A stretch of 12,495 nucleotides of DNA. It comes from JBDNJM01 sp041687755 (lineage in GTDB: Bacteria > Planctomycetota > UBA1135 > GCA-002686595). Where the stretch lies: positions 1-12,495 of the forward strand of contig JBDNJM010000013.1 in assembly GCA_041687755.1 (NCBI GenBank). The letters are read 5' to 3'. Below the pieces are notes generated by a model. That model had not been told where the DNA came from. It did no database searches and was given only the letters and a program-made list of their open reading frames with translations. The position numbers were made by a program, and so were the translations under genes. Below are positions 6,926-12,495 of the stretch, piece after piece (the first letter of the stretch is position 1; each line of letters opens with the position of its first letter).

Positions 6926-7383
6926 CCCAGACTTCCTGCAGCGTGCGCCCCGCGAGCGTCTCCGACACCGAGTTCATCGCCGCGGCGAACGCCAAGATGG
7001 CGCAGGAGACCGAGGATCTGGCGCTGGACGCCGCCGTCTTGACGGCGGGCGTGCGCGCGGCGCTAGAGGATCCAGCCAAGGGGCGCTACTTCGTCGCAGA
7101 ACTGGACGGGGCGGCGGCGGGATGTCTGCTGTTGACCACCGAGTGGAGCGACTGGCGCAACGCCTGGTTCTGGTGGATTCAGTCGGTGTACGTCGACCCC
7201 GCGGCGCGCAGGCGCGGCGTGTTTCGGGCGCTGTTTGACACGGCGAAGACCTCGGCGACGGGGGCCGAGGACGTGTGCGGCCTGCGCCTCTACGTGGAGC
7301 AGGACAACGAGCGCGCGATGCGCACGTACGAGGGGTTGGGGATGAGCCAGACGCACTACCGGATGTACGAGCTGGGCTGCTGA
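6922..7383 (+). CDS. GNAT-family N-acetyltransferase
   Basis: This is a 153-residue acyl-CoA-dependent N-acetyltransferase. An N-terminal alpha/beta part (VRPASVSDTEFIAAAN) leads to a central strand region with EWSDWRNAWFWWIQSVYV (about 74-91). Then comes the acetyl-CoA-binding RRRGVF loop (about 96-101), matching the Q/RxxGxG/A motif with Val in place of the last small residue. The C-terminal part (VEQDNERAMRTYEGLGM) is the usual motif B region. The same EWSDWRN-type pattern belongs to a GNAT subfamily of unknown substrate, as far as I recall. The ATG overlaps the stop of the molybdoenzyme gene, which suggests translational coupling. It ends in TGA at 7381-7383. Confidence 0.88.
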   Translation: MTQTSCSVRPASVSDTEFIAAANAKMAQETEDLALDAAVLTAGVRAALEDPAKGRYFVAELDGAAAGCLLLTTEWSDWRNAWFWWIQSVYVDPAARRRGVFRALFDTAKTSATGAEDVCGLRLYVEQDNERAMRTYEGLGMSQTHYRMYELGC

Positions 7384-7628
7384 TGCCATACGAGGGCTCT
7401 GGCGTGAGGCCTAATCGGGCGGCATGTGGGAGCCATCGCCCAAGCTGGCGGGGCTGCGCATGCTGAGCCATGGCCTCCAACAGCTCAGACCCGCGGCTCG
7501 ACGACGCGCTGAACCGGCTGCTGCGCGTGCTGCTCGCGGACCACGAGGGCGGGCGGTTGGGCACAGCCGAGGGGTACCGGGAGCAGTTTCCTTAGCTGGG
7601 GGATCTCGTCGAGGACGAGCTGGAGCGG

Positions 7629-8696
7629 TTGAAGACCGGCGCGCCGGTCGAGGGGCTGCACTCGTGGGCGACAGGGCCGGACCTGGAGCCGGGCCGCGTC
7701 TTGGGCGACTACCGCCTGATCCGAGAACTTGGGCGCGGCGGTCAGGGGGCGGTGTTCCTTGCGGAGGACCTGCGGCTGGGGCGCAATATCGCGCTCAAGC
7801 TGTTGCCGGGGATGTCCGGGTGGACGCTGGCGGTGCGGCAGCGCTTCGAGCGCGAGGGGCAGATCGCCGCCGCGCTGGATCACCCGGGCCTGTGCCCTGT
7901 GTTCGAGGCGGGCGAGCACGAGGGGCTGCCGTTCGTGGCGATGCGCTACGTCAAGGGGCGCACGCTTTCGCAGGTGCTGAGGGAGGCGCGCTCGGAGGGG
8001 GGCGGCGGGCTGGAGTGGACCCGCGCGGCAGAGCTGGTGGCCCAGGCGGCGCGCGCGCTCGAGGTTGCGCACCGGGCGGGCTTCGTGCACCGCGACATCA
8101 AGCCGAGCAACCTGATGGTCGACGCCAAAGACCGAGTGCTCGTGCTCGATTTTGGCCTGGCGCGCGAGTTCGGGACGGACACGTCGCTGACGCGCACGGG
8201 TGAGGTCTTTGGGACGCCGCGGTACATGGCGCCGGAGCAGATCGATACGGGGCTGGCGACGATCTCGCCGCGCACGGACATCTGGGGGCTGGGCGCGGTC
8301 CTGCACGAAGTGCTAACCGACCGGCCGCCGTTTGACGAGCCGGTGCGCGAGGCGCTCTACCGCGCCATTCTGGCGGTCGAACCGCCCGCCTTGCGCACGG
8401 TGGTCCGGGGGCTGCCGCGGGACATCGCGACGGTGGCAGAGACGGCCTTGGCCAAGGTCCCCGATCGGCGCTATGCGAGTGCGGCCCATATGGCGGACGA
8501 TCTCGAAGCGGCGGCGGCGGGACGGCCGATTCGTGCGCGGCGGGTGGGCGCCCTCGGGCGCGCGGCCATGTGGGCCATGCGCTCTGCGCCCAGCGCGACA
8601 CTGGGCGCAGCGCTGCTACTTAGCGCGCTGGTCGCCACCGGGCTGGGCGGGTTCTTGGCCGCCAAGCCGGGCGCGCTGCGCGCGGGCGAGCGCTAG
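7629..8696 (+). CDS. Hanks-type Ser/Thr kinase segment with C-terminal membrane helix
   Basis: This is the longest intact piece of the broken kinase gene, open from a TTG at 7629 (355 residues). All kinase motifs are present: glycine loop GRGGQGAVFLA (about 36-45), lysine Lys57 in IALKLLP, catalytic HRDIKPSN (Asp156), DFG (Asp174) and activation-segment GTPRYMAPEQ. The catalytic domain is followed by a hydrophobic helix (about 315-345, LGAALLLSALVATGLGGFLAA) and then the TAG. If translated it would be an active membrane-anchored kinase phosphorylating Ser/Thr targets that cannot be named. The TTG has only GGAG three bases upstream, so initiation there is uncertain. The first TAG removes only the 41-residue N-terminal region. 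Confidence 0.6.
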   Translation: MKTGAPVEGLHSWATGPDLEPGRVLGDYRLIRELGRGGQGAVFLAEDLRLGRNIALKLLPGMSGWTLAVRQRFEREGQIAAALDHPGLCPVFEAGEHEGLPFVAMRYVKGRTLSQVLREARSEGGGGLEWTRAAELVAQAARALEVAHRAGFVHRDIKPSNLMVDAKDRVLVLDFGLAREFGTDTSLTRTGEVFGTPRYMAPEQIDTGLATISPRTDIWGLGAVLHEVLTDRPPFDEPVREALYRAILAVEPPALRTVVRGLPRDIATVAETALAKVPDRRYASAAHMADDLEAAAAGRPIRARRVGALGRAAMWAMRSAPSATLGAALLLSALVATGLGGFLAAKPGALRAGER

Positions 8697-8713
8697 ATCG
8701 AACGGCTCGAACT

Positions 8714-8720
8714 GGAGGAG
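8714..8720 (+). promoter_or_regulatory. Strong Shine-Dalgarno before GTG 8724
   Basis: GGAGGAG ends 3 nt before the GTG at 8724 (5 nt from the GGAGG core). It lies 18 nt after the second in-frame TAG, so reinitiation of a separate TPR protein is possible. The same bases also code for Glu-Glu in the parent frame, so this may be coincidence. Confidence 0.4.
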
Positions 8721-8723
8721 ATC

Positions 8724-9467
8724 GTGGCGCAGATCTACGGCGGCGAAATCAGCACCGACGATCGCGAAGAGCGGCGCTCCTCGCTGAGCGCCTGGCCGCA
8801 AGACGTGCAGCTGCGCGCGGCCTGCGCGATCGTGGACGTGTGCACCAAGAAGTACGACGAGGCGCTCGAACTGCTGGACGCGCCGCGGCCGGGGACGCCC
8901 GAGCCGCGGACCCTGGAGCGGGTCCGCGTGCTGGCCCTGCGAAGCATGGGGCGGTCTGAAGAGGCCGACGTTCTGGAGCAGGAGCTGGGCGAGCCGCGGG
9001 GCTTCGAGGAGTTCTACACGGCGGCGCAGATCGCTGAGATGGACACCGACCCGCTGGATCCCAGCAGCTTTGAGCGACCTTACCGGCTGGCGAAGTCTGC
9101 TCTGTTCGCCAGTCCTGCGCCGAGCGCCGGGCTGTTGGCCACGGTCTCGCGTTATGCCCTGGCGAGTGGCGACGCGGCCACGGCCGAGCAGATCCAGACG
9201 GCCATGGAGCGGCGCTTTCCAGGCGTCGCGCGAGTCTGGTTCAACGGCGCCTTGATACACAGCCGGGCGAACCGCAATCGGGAGGCCCTCGCCGCGTTCG
9301 AGCGCTGCCTCGAGCTGGACCCCGAGTTCTCACAGGCCTACGCCTCAGTCGCGGTCCTGCGCGCCTTCGAGGGCGACCTGGAGGGCGGGCAGCGCGCCTA
9401 CGAGGACGCACTGGCCAACGACGATGAGCCCCAGGCGAAGCTGCGCCCCAGGCGAAGCTGCGCCTGA
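8724..9467 (+). CDS. TPR-region fragment of the kinase gene
   Basis: This is the in-frame continuation of the kinase gene after the second TAG (247 residues from the GTG at 8724). It has helical repeats of TPR type, clearest at about 173-230 (NREALAAFERCLELDP, then an aligned YASVAVLRAFEGDLEGGQRAY). Earlier helices (YDEALELLDA, RSEEADVLEQEL) also fit. In the parent protein this would be the domain beyond the membrane helix, probably extracytoplasmic and used for protein contacts. The frame runs off at the 17-bp duplication and ends with a foreign tail (RPRRSCA). The natural C-terminus continues at 9461-9646 in another frame with one more TPR-like helix pair (AVAEAERAVELDP). Confidence 0.55.
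   Translation: MAQIYGGEISTDDREERRSSLSAWPQDVQLRAACAIVDVCTKKYDEALELLDAPRPGTPEPRTLERVRVLALRSMGRSEEADVLEQELGEPRGFEEFYTAAQIAEMDTDPLDPSSFERPYRLAKSALFASPAPSAGLLATVSRYALASGDAATAEQIQTAMERRFPGVARVWFNGALIHSRANRNREALAAFERCLELDPEFSQAYASVAVLRAFEGDLEGGQRAYEDALANDDEPQAKLRPRRSCA
9429..9464 (+). repeat. 17-bp tandem duplication causing a frameshift
   Basis: CCCCAGGCGAAGCTGCG occurs exactly twice in a row (9429-9445 and 9446-9462), with two further bases matching the period. Seventeen is not a multiple of three, so the downstream TPR sequence is thrown out of frame and a TGA is met at 9465-9467. Removing one copy restores the frame to 9646. Confidence 0.9.
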
Positions 9468-9662
9468 TGTTGGTCTGGTCGCGCGTGATGCAGCTGCTCG
9501 GGGAGGCGGAGTGCGCCGTTGCCGAGGCTGAACGGGCCGTCGAGCTGGACCCAGCCAGCGCCGGGGCCGCCGCAGTCTTGGAGCAGGCGCGCGCGCTGCT
9601 GGACTCTGCCGGCGAGGACTTGGACGTCGAGAGCGCCGCCGAATGAAGCGGCTCGGCTCGCG

Positions 9663-9971
9663 CTAGGCCGGCTTTGCGGTGGCCGCCGCCGCGGCGTCGA
9701 TCCGGCGGGCGAGTTTTAGGTCGAGCTTCGTGAGGCCACCCGCGTCGTGGGTCGTCAAGCGGATGCGGACGGTCGCATAGACGTTCGACCACTCGGGATG
9801 GTGGTCGAGGCGCTCGGCGTCGAACGCGACGCGGGTCATGAACGCGAAGGCGTCGCGGAAGTTGCTGAACTTGAACTCGCGCTCGAGGCCCTCAGCCACC
9901 AGTGTCCAGTGCGGCAGGTCGGCGAGGGCGGTGGAGCGCTCCGACTCCGTAAGCAGGGTCGGTCGCGTCAC
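9663..9971 (-). CDS. phhB: Pterin-4a-carbinolamine dehydratase
   Basis: This is a 102-residue 4a-hydroxytetrahydrobiopterin dehydratase. It removes water from the 4a-carbinolamine of tetrahydropterin to regenerate the cofactor used by aromatic amino acid hydroxylases. The signature is clear: EFKFSNFRDAFAFMTRVA (about 32-49), HHPEW (57-61) and LTTHDAGGLTKLDLKLA (about 72-88), with His57, His58 and His75 as expected catalytic residues. Length matches the family. The GTG start at 9971 overlaps the TGA of the HtrA-like gene (GTGA), so translation is probably coupled. No aromatic amino acid hydroxylase is in the window; many bacteria carry this enzyme without one, so its role may be moonlighting or in cofactor recycling. 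It ends in TAG, 16 bp from the TGA that would close the parental kinase frame. Confidence 0.93.
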   Translation of the reverse strand: MTRPTLLTESERSTALADLPHWTLVAEGLEREFKFSNFRDAFAFMTRVAFDAERLDHHPEWSNVYATVRIRLTTHDAGGLTKLDLKLARRIDAAAAATAKPA

Positions 9972-11041
9972 TGATCGGTGGGCCGCTCGCCCAGGCGCAC
10001 GGGGACCACGAGGCGCTCACCGCCGCGCCACACGGTGATGGGCGTCTCGCTGTCGGGGGCGGACACGGCGAGCGCATTGCGCAGGCCCTGTTGATCGGTG
10101 ACGTTGCGCTCGCCAACGCGCTCGATGATGTCGTTCTGGCGCAGCCCGCTGTTGTCGGCGGGCCCGCCGGCGTTGATGCGGCTGATCGACACGCGGCTGG
10201 AGCCTTCGTAGCTCTGGGACACGGCGCGGGCGCTGTTGATCGTCATGAGCGTGACGCCGAGGAACCCGCGGCGCACGCGGCCCTCGTCGCGCAGGTCTTC
10301 GACGACAGGGCGGATCATGAACGCGGGGATCGCGAAGCCAATCCCTACGCTGCCCTCCGCCTCGGTGCCGATCGCAGTGTTGATGCCCACGATGTTGCCC
10401 GCGAGATCGACCAGCGCGCCGCCCGAGTTGCCCGGGTTGATCGCGGCGTCGGTCTGAATGAAGTCCTCGTAGTCGGCAATGCCGAGGTCGCTGCGGCCCG
10501 TGCCGCTGACGATGCCCATCGTGACGGTCAGGTCCAGGCCGCGCGGGTTGCCCATCGCGAGCACCCAGGAGCCGATGCCGGGCGGCGTGGGGCCGCCAAT
10601 CTCCGCGGCGACCAGGTCCTCAGCATCGATCTTGAGGACCGCGAGGTCGGTACCGGGATCGGTGCCGACGATGCGCGCGTCGAGCACGCGCCCGTCGGCG
10701 AGGCTAACGCTCACGCTGCCGGCGTCGGCGACGACGTGGTTGTTGGTGACGATCCAGCCCTCGGCGTCGTAGATCACCCCGGAGCCGCGCCGCAGCGGGC
10801 GGCGCCAGCGGCTGCTGCTGGAGCTGTACGTGCGCACCCCGACGACCGCCGGCCCGACGCGTTCGGCGACCGACTGCACGGCGGCCGAGAACAAATTCGC
10901 CTGTTCGAGCGCCATTTCGGTGGGGTCGACCACGTCGGCGGCGAGGCTCGCCTGGGGCTCGTCGGCGCCCTGCAGAGTTTGTCCGGCAACGAAACCGAGG
11001 GTCAGGAAGGCGGCGGCGAGGGTCAGGGTCTTGTCCAGCAT
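9968..11041 (-). CDS. HtrA/DegP-like serine protease with PDZ domain
   Basis: This is a 357-residue S1C-family protease for quality control in the cell envelope. The N-terminus (LTLAAAFLTLGFVAG) is a signal peptide or membrane anchor. The trypsin-like domain (about 60-245) has the complete triad: His102 in TNNHVV, Asp132 in GTDPGTDLAVLKI and Ser206 in NPGNSGGAL. A single PDZ domain (about 255-345, RRGFLGVTL then NAGGPADNSGLRQNDIIE) follows, so it resembles DegS or short HtrA proteins more than DegP. The ATG at 11041 has a good GAAGGA ribosome site. Its stop overlaps the start of the pterin dehydratase gene by GTGA. Function is confident at family level; the substrate is unknown. Confidence 0.93.
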   Translation of the reverse strand: MLDKTLTLAAAFLTLGFVAGQTLQGADEPQASLAADVVDPTEMALEQANLFSAAVQSVAERVGPAVVGVRTYSSSSSRWRRPLRRGSGVIYDAEGWIVTNNHVVADAGSVSVSLADGRVLDARIVGTDPGTDLAVLKIDAEDLVAAEIGGPTPPGIGSWVLAMGNPRGLDLTVTMGIVSGTGRSDLGIADYEDFIQTDAAINPGNSGGALVDLAGNIVGINTAIGTEAEGSVGIGFAIPAFMIRPVVEDLRDEGRVRRGFLGVTLMTINSARAVSQSYEGSSRVSISRINAGGPADNSGLRQNDIIERVGERNVTDQQGLRNALAVSAPDSETPITVWRGGERLVVPVRLGERPTDQ

Positions 11042-11358
11042 AGGGGTCCTTCGTTCTCTATTGGGATGCCGTAGGGGTCACTGCAGCCGGCTCTCGAGGG
11101 GCGCTCGGGCGCCCTGGGGAGTGGGGCTGGGGCGAGCCTCAGGGCCCCCAGCCCGACTTCATAGGCCTTCAAGCGCGGAACAGCAGCGGGGTTCCGGTCC
11201 CGACAGGCTAAATTGCGATGAGAGTCCGTCACTATTGCAGCTCCGCTGCGCATGGCCGACCGACCCATTCCAGACACCGAGGGATCGCAATCTGCTCACG
11301 CGGACGATCCTCCGGTACTCACGTCCTGACCTTCGAGACCCAACCCACGCTCGTCTCC
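11042..11358. other. Divergent spacer between htrA-like and Cys-rich repeat genes
   Basis: This 317-bp spacer separates divergent genes and should contain both promoters. No confident promoter boxes were found. It holds the hairpin at 11124-11154 and a short GGAAC/GTTCC inverted pair near 11177-11195. No CDS is supported. Confidence 0.5.
11124..11154. repeat. 9-bp GC-rich hairpin in the divergent spacer
   Basis: GGGCTGGGG (11124-11132) and CCCCAGCCC (11146-11154) are exact inverted copies with a 13-nt loop. It lies about 85 bp upstream of the protease start codon and 205 bp upstream of the repeat-protein start. It could be leader structure or an operator. Confidence 0.35.
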
Positions 11359-12495
11359 ATGAAGAAGATTCTGTTTTCCGCCGTCCTGACCCTTGGTCTC
11401 GGCGCCACCTCCGCCCTCGCCCAAGAGTGCCCCGCCTCGGCCTGCTCGGAAGCGGCCAAGGCCGTCACCGTGGCCGACGAGTGCACCGCCGCCACGGAGT
11501 GCTCGGCGGTCGAGCTCGTCTCGGACGAGCTGAGCTCCTGCTCAGCCTCCAAGGCGACCCTCGTTGCCGACGAAGCCGGCAGCTGCTCAGCCGCGACGGA
11601 ATGCTCCGCGAGCGCTGAGCTCGTCGCCGAACTCGTCACGCCGCTGGGCGCCCTCGAGACGAAGCTGCAGGTCGCCAAGGCCGAGCTGTCCTCGGCCCGC
11701 GCCGAGCTCACGGGCGTCCGCGCCCAGCTCGCCAGGCTGACCGTTCCCGCCGCCGGCGCTCAGCCCGCCGCCGAGGCGAGCTCCTGCTCCGCCGCGAAGG
11801 CCGCGACCGTCAGCGACGACGCCGCCTGCGAGTCGGCCTGCTCGGCTACGCAGGCCGCGCTGGTTAGCGACGAAGCTGAGTGCAGCGGCCAGAGCGCGTG
11901 CAGCAGCGAAGCTGCCGTTGAACTGGTGAGCGACGACGCCGCCTGCGAGTCGGCCTGCTCGGCCACGCAGGCCGCGCTGGTTAGCGATGAAGCTGAGTGC
12001 AGCGGCCAGAGCGCGTGCAGCAGCGAAGCTGCCGTTGAACTGGTGAGCGACGACGCCGCCTGCGAGTCGGCCTGCTCGGCCACGCAGGCCGCGCTGGTTA
12101 GCGACGAAGCTGAGTGCAGCGGCCAGAGCGCCTGCAGCAGCGAAGCCGCCGTTGAACTGGTGAGCGACGACGCCGCCTGCGAGTCGGCCTGCTCGGCCAC
12201 GCAGGCCGCGCTGGTCAGCGACGAAGCTGAGTGCAGCGGCCAGAGCGCCTGCAGCAGCGAAGCCGCCGTTGAACTGGTGAGCGACGGCGCCGCCTGCGAG
12301 TCGGCCTGCTCGGCCACGCAGGCCGCGCTGGTCAGCGACGAAGCTGAGTGCAGTGGCCAGAGCGCGTGCAGCAGCGAAGCCGCCGTTGAACTGGTGAGCG
12401 ACGACGCCGCCTGCGAGTCGGCCTGCTCGGCCACGCAGGCCGCGCTGGTCAGCGACGAAGCTGAGTGCAGCGGCCAGAGCGCGTGCAGCAGCGAA
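11359..12495 (+). CDS. Secreted cysteine-rich tandem-repeat protein, 3' end outside window
   Basis: The frame starts at the ATG at 11359 and runs open to the right edge (379 residues seen). A Sec signal peptide (MKKILFSAVLTLGLGATSALA) is followed by a cysteine-rich part (about 22-90) with degenerate half-repeats such as VADECTAATECSA. Then comes a heptad-like segment rich in Leu, Ala and Glu (about 94-130, probable coiled coil, from LETKLQVAKAEL). From residue 151 the protein is made of 39-residue units, each with four cysteines in CESAC and CSGQSAC. Cysteine is abundant and paired, suggesting disulfides or metal binding in an exported structural or adhesive protein. No known family is recognised and no Shine-Dalgarno is clear. 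The true C-terminus is not visible. Confidence 0.8.
   Translation, partial: MKKILFSAVLTLGLGATSALAQECPASACSEAAKAVTVADECTAATECSAVELVSDELSSCSASKATLVADEAGSCSAATECSASAELVAELVTPLGALETKLQVAKAELSSARAELTGVRAQLARLTVPAAGAQPAAEASSCSAAKAATVSDDAACESACSATQAALVSDEAECSGQSACSSEAAVELVSDDAACESACSATQAALVSDEAECSGQSACSSEAAVELVSDDAACESACSATQAALVSDEAECSGQSACSSEAAVELVSDDAACESACSATQAALVSDEAECSGQSACSSEAAVELVSDGAACESACSATQAALVSDEAECSGQSACSSEAAVELVSDDAACESACSATQAALVSDEAECSGQSACSSE
11809..12495 (+). repeat. 117-bp in-frame tandem repeats, five full copies plus a partial
   Basis: Units start at 11809, 11926, 12043, 12160, 12277 and 12394; the last is cut at 102 bp by the window edge. All are 117 bp (39 codons) without indels. 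I see eight variable sites among copies: seven are synonymous (for example GTC/GTG, GAC/GAT, AGC/AGT, GCG/GCC) and one is Asp to Gly (GGC at the fourth codon of unit 5). Each unit looks like two related halves of 18 and 21 residues, each beginning VSD. Confidence 0.95.

Larger units (their letters stand above)
7470..9646 (+). pseudogene. Interrupted Ser/Thr kinase with TPR tail, three lesions
   Basis: One continuous frame from the ATG at 7470 encodes an N-terminal helical region, a Hanks-type kinase domain, a membrane helix and a TPR region. It is broken three times. An in-frame TAG lies at 7593-7595 after FP, where related proteins typically have a Glu or Gly, so GAG to TAG is the simplest change. 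A second TAG lies at 8694-8696, after the membrane helix. A 17-bp tandem duplication at 9429-9464 shifts the frame near the 3' end. Without the duplication the frame runs on through TPR-like sequence to TGA at 9644-9646, giving a 719-codon parent including the two TAG positions. Codon use stays typical throughout, so decay is recent or the lesions are sequence errors. An in-frame TGA at 7464-7466 bounds the gene upstream. Confidence 0.75.

Noticed and set aside
7470..9646. Genome-wide reassignment of TAG as a sense codon, suggested by two in-frame TAGs.
   Set aside because: The HAF gene, both lipoproteins, the GH43-like gene, the YXWGXW-type gene and the pterin dehydratase all end at TAG at plausible lengths; reading through would add long nonsense tails. 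Local readthrough is not excluded.
10091..11074. A plus-strand frame of 327 codons.
   Set aside because: It is antisense to the HtrA-like protease, whose catalytic triad and ribosome site are clear. The product is an Ala/Gly/Arg/Asp-rich shadow.
11760..12434. A long minus-strand frame of 224 codons made of repeated Ser/Ala-rich units.
   Set aside because: It is the antisense of the 117-bp repeat array, which stays open because every unit is identical in length. The plus frame has a signal peptide and synonymous variation, so it is the real one.

Overview
The window is GC-rich bacterial chromosomal DNA. Genes are fairly sparse, many encode exported or lipid-anchored proteins, and starts are often GTG. 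The mix fits a member of the Planctomycetota or a similar environmental lineage: a HAF-repeat secreted protein, several lipoproteins, a GH43-like hydrolase, and a large Ser/Thr kinase carrying a membrane helix and TPRs. The lineage is inferred from gene style; no phylogenetic marker is present.

Layout. Positions 1-734 hold no convincing gene and have less biased base composition than the rest. Next come a secreted HAF-repeat protein (735-1865, +) and a small lipoprotein (2069-2737, +), which converges on a GH43-like lipoprotein hydrolase (2750-3802, -). That gene is preceded on its strand by an unrecognised lipoprotein (3905-4654, -) and a Gly/Tyr-rich secreted YXWGXW-type protein (4923-5522, -). 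A divergent spacer with a perfect 9-bp inverted repeat leads to a rightward block: a PilZ protein (5796-6086), a sulfite-oxidase-fold molybdopterin enzyme (6197-6925) and a GNAT acetyltransferase (6922-7383) that overlaps it by ATGA. A Hanks-type kinase/TPR gene follows (7470-9646, +). It is broken by two in-frame TAG codons and a 17-bp tandem duplication. A leftward pair then encodes an HtrA/DegP-like protease (9968-11041) and pterin-4a-carbinolamine dehydratase (9663-9971), coupled by a GTGA overlap. The window ends inside a secreted cysteine-rich protein (11359 to the edge, +) built from near-identical 117-bp (39-residue) tandem repeats.

How the genes relate. Only three links are supported by arrangement: the molybdoenzyme with the acetyltransferase, the protease with the dehydratase, and the possible leftward series of exported proteins. 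No coherent pathway spans the window. No RNA gene, insertion sequence, CRISPR array or defence system was seen.

The two most noteworthy objects are the cysteine-rich tandem-repeat protein, whose copies differ almost only at synonymous positions, and the kinase gene, whose three lesions fall at or near domain boundaries while the catalytic motifs stay intact.
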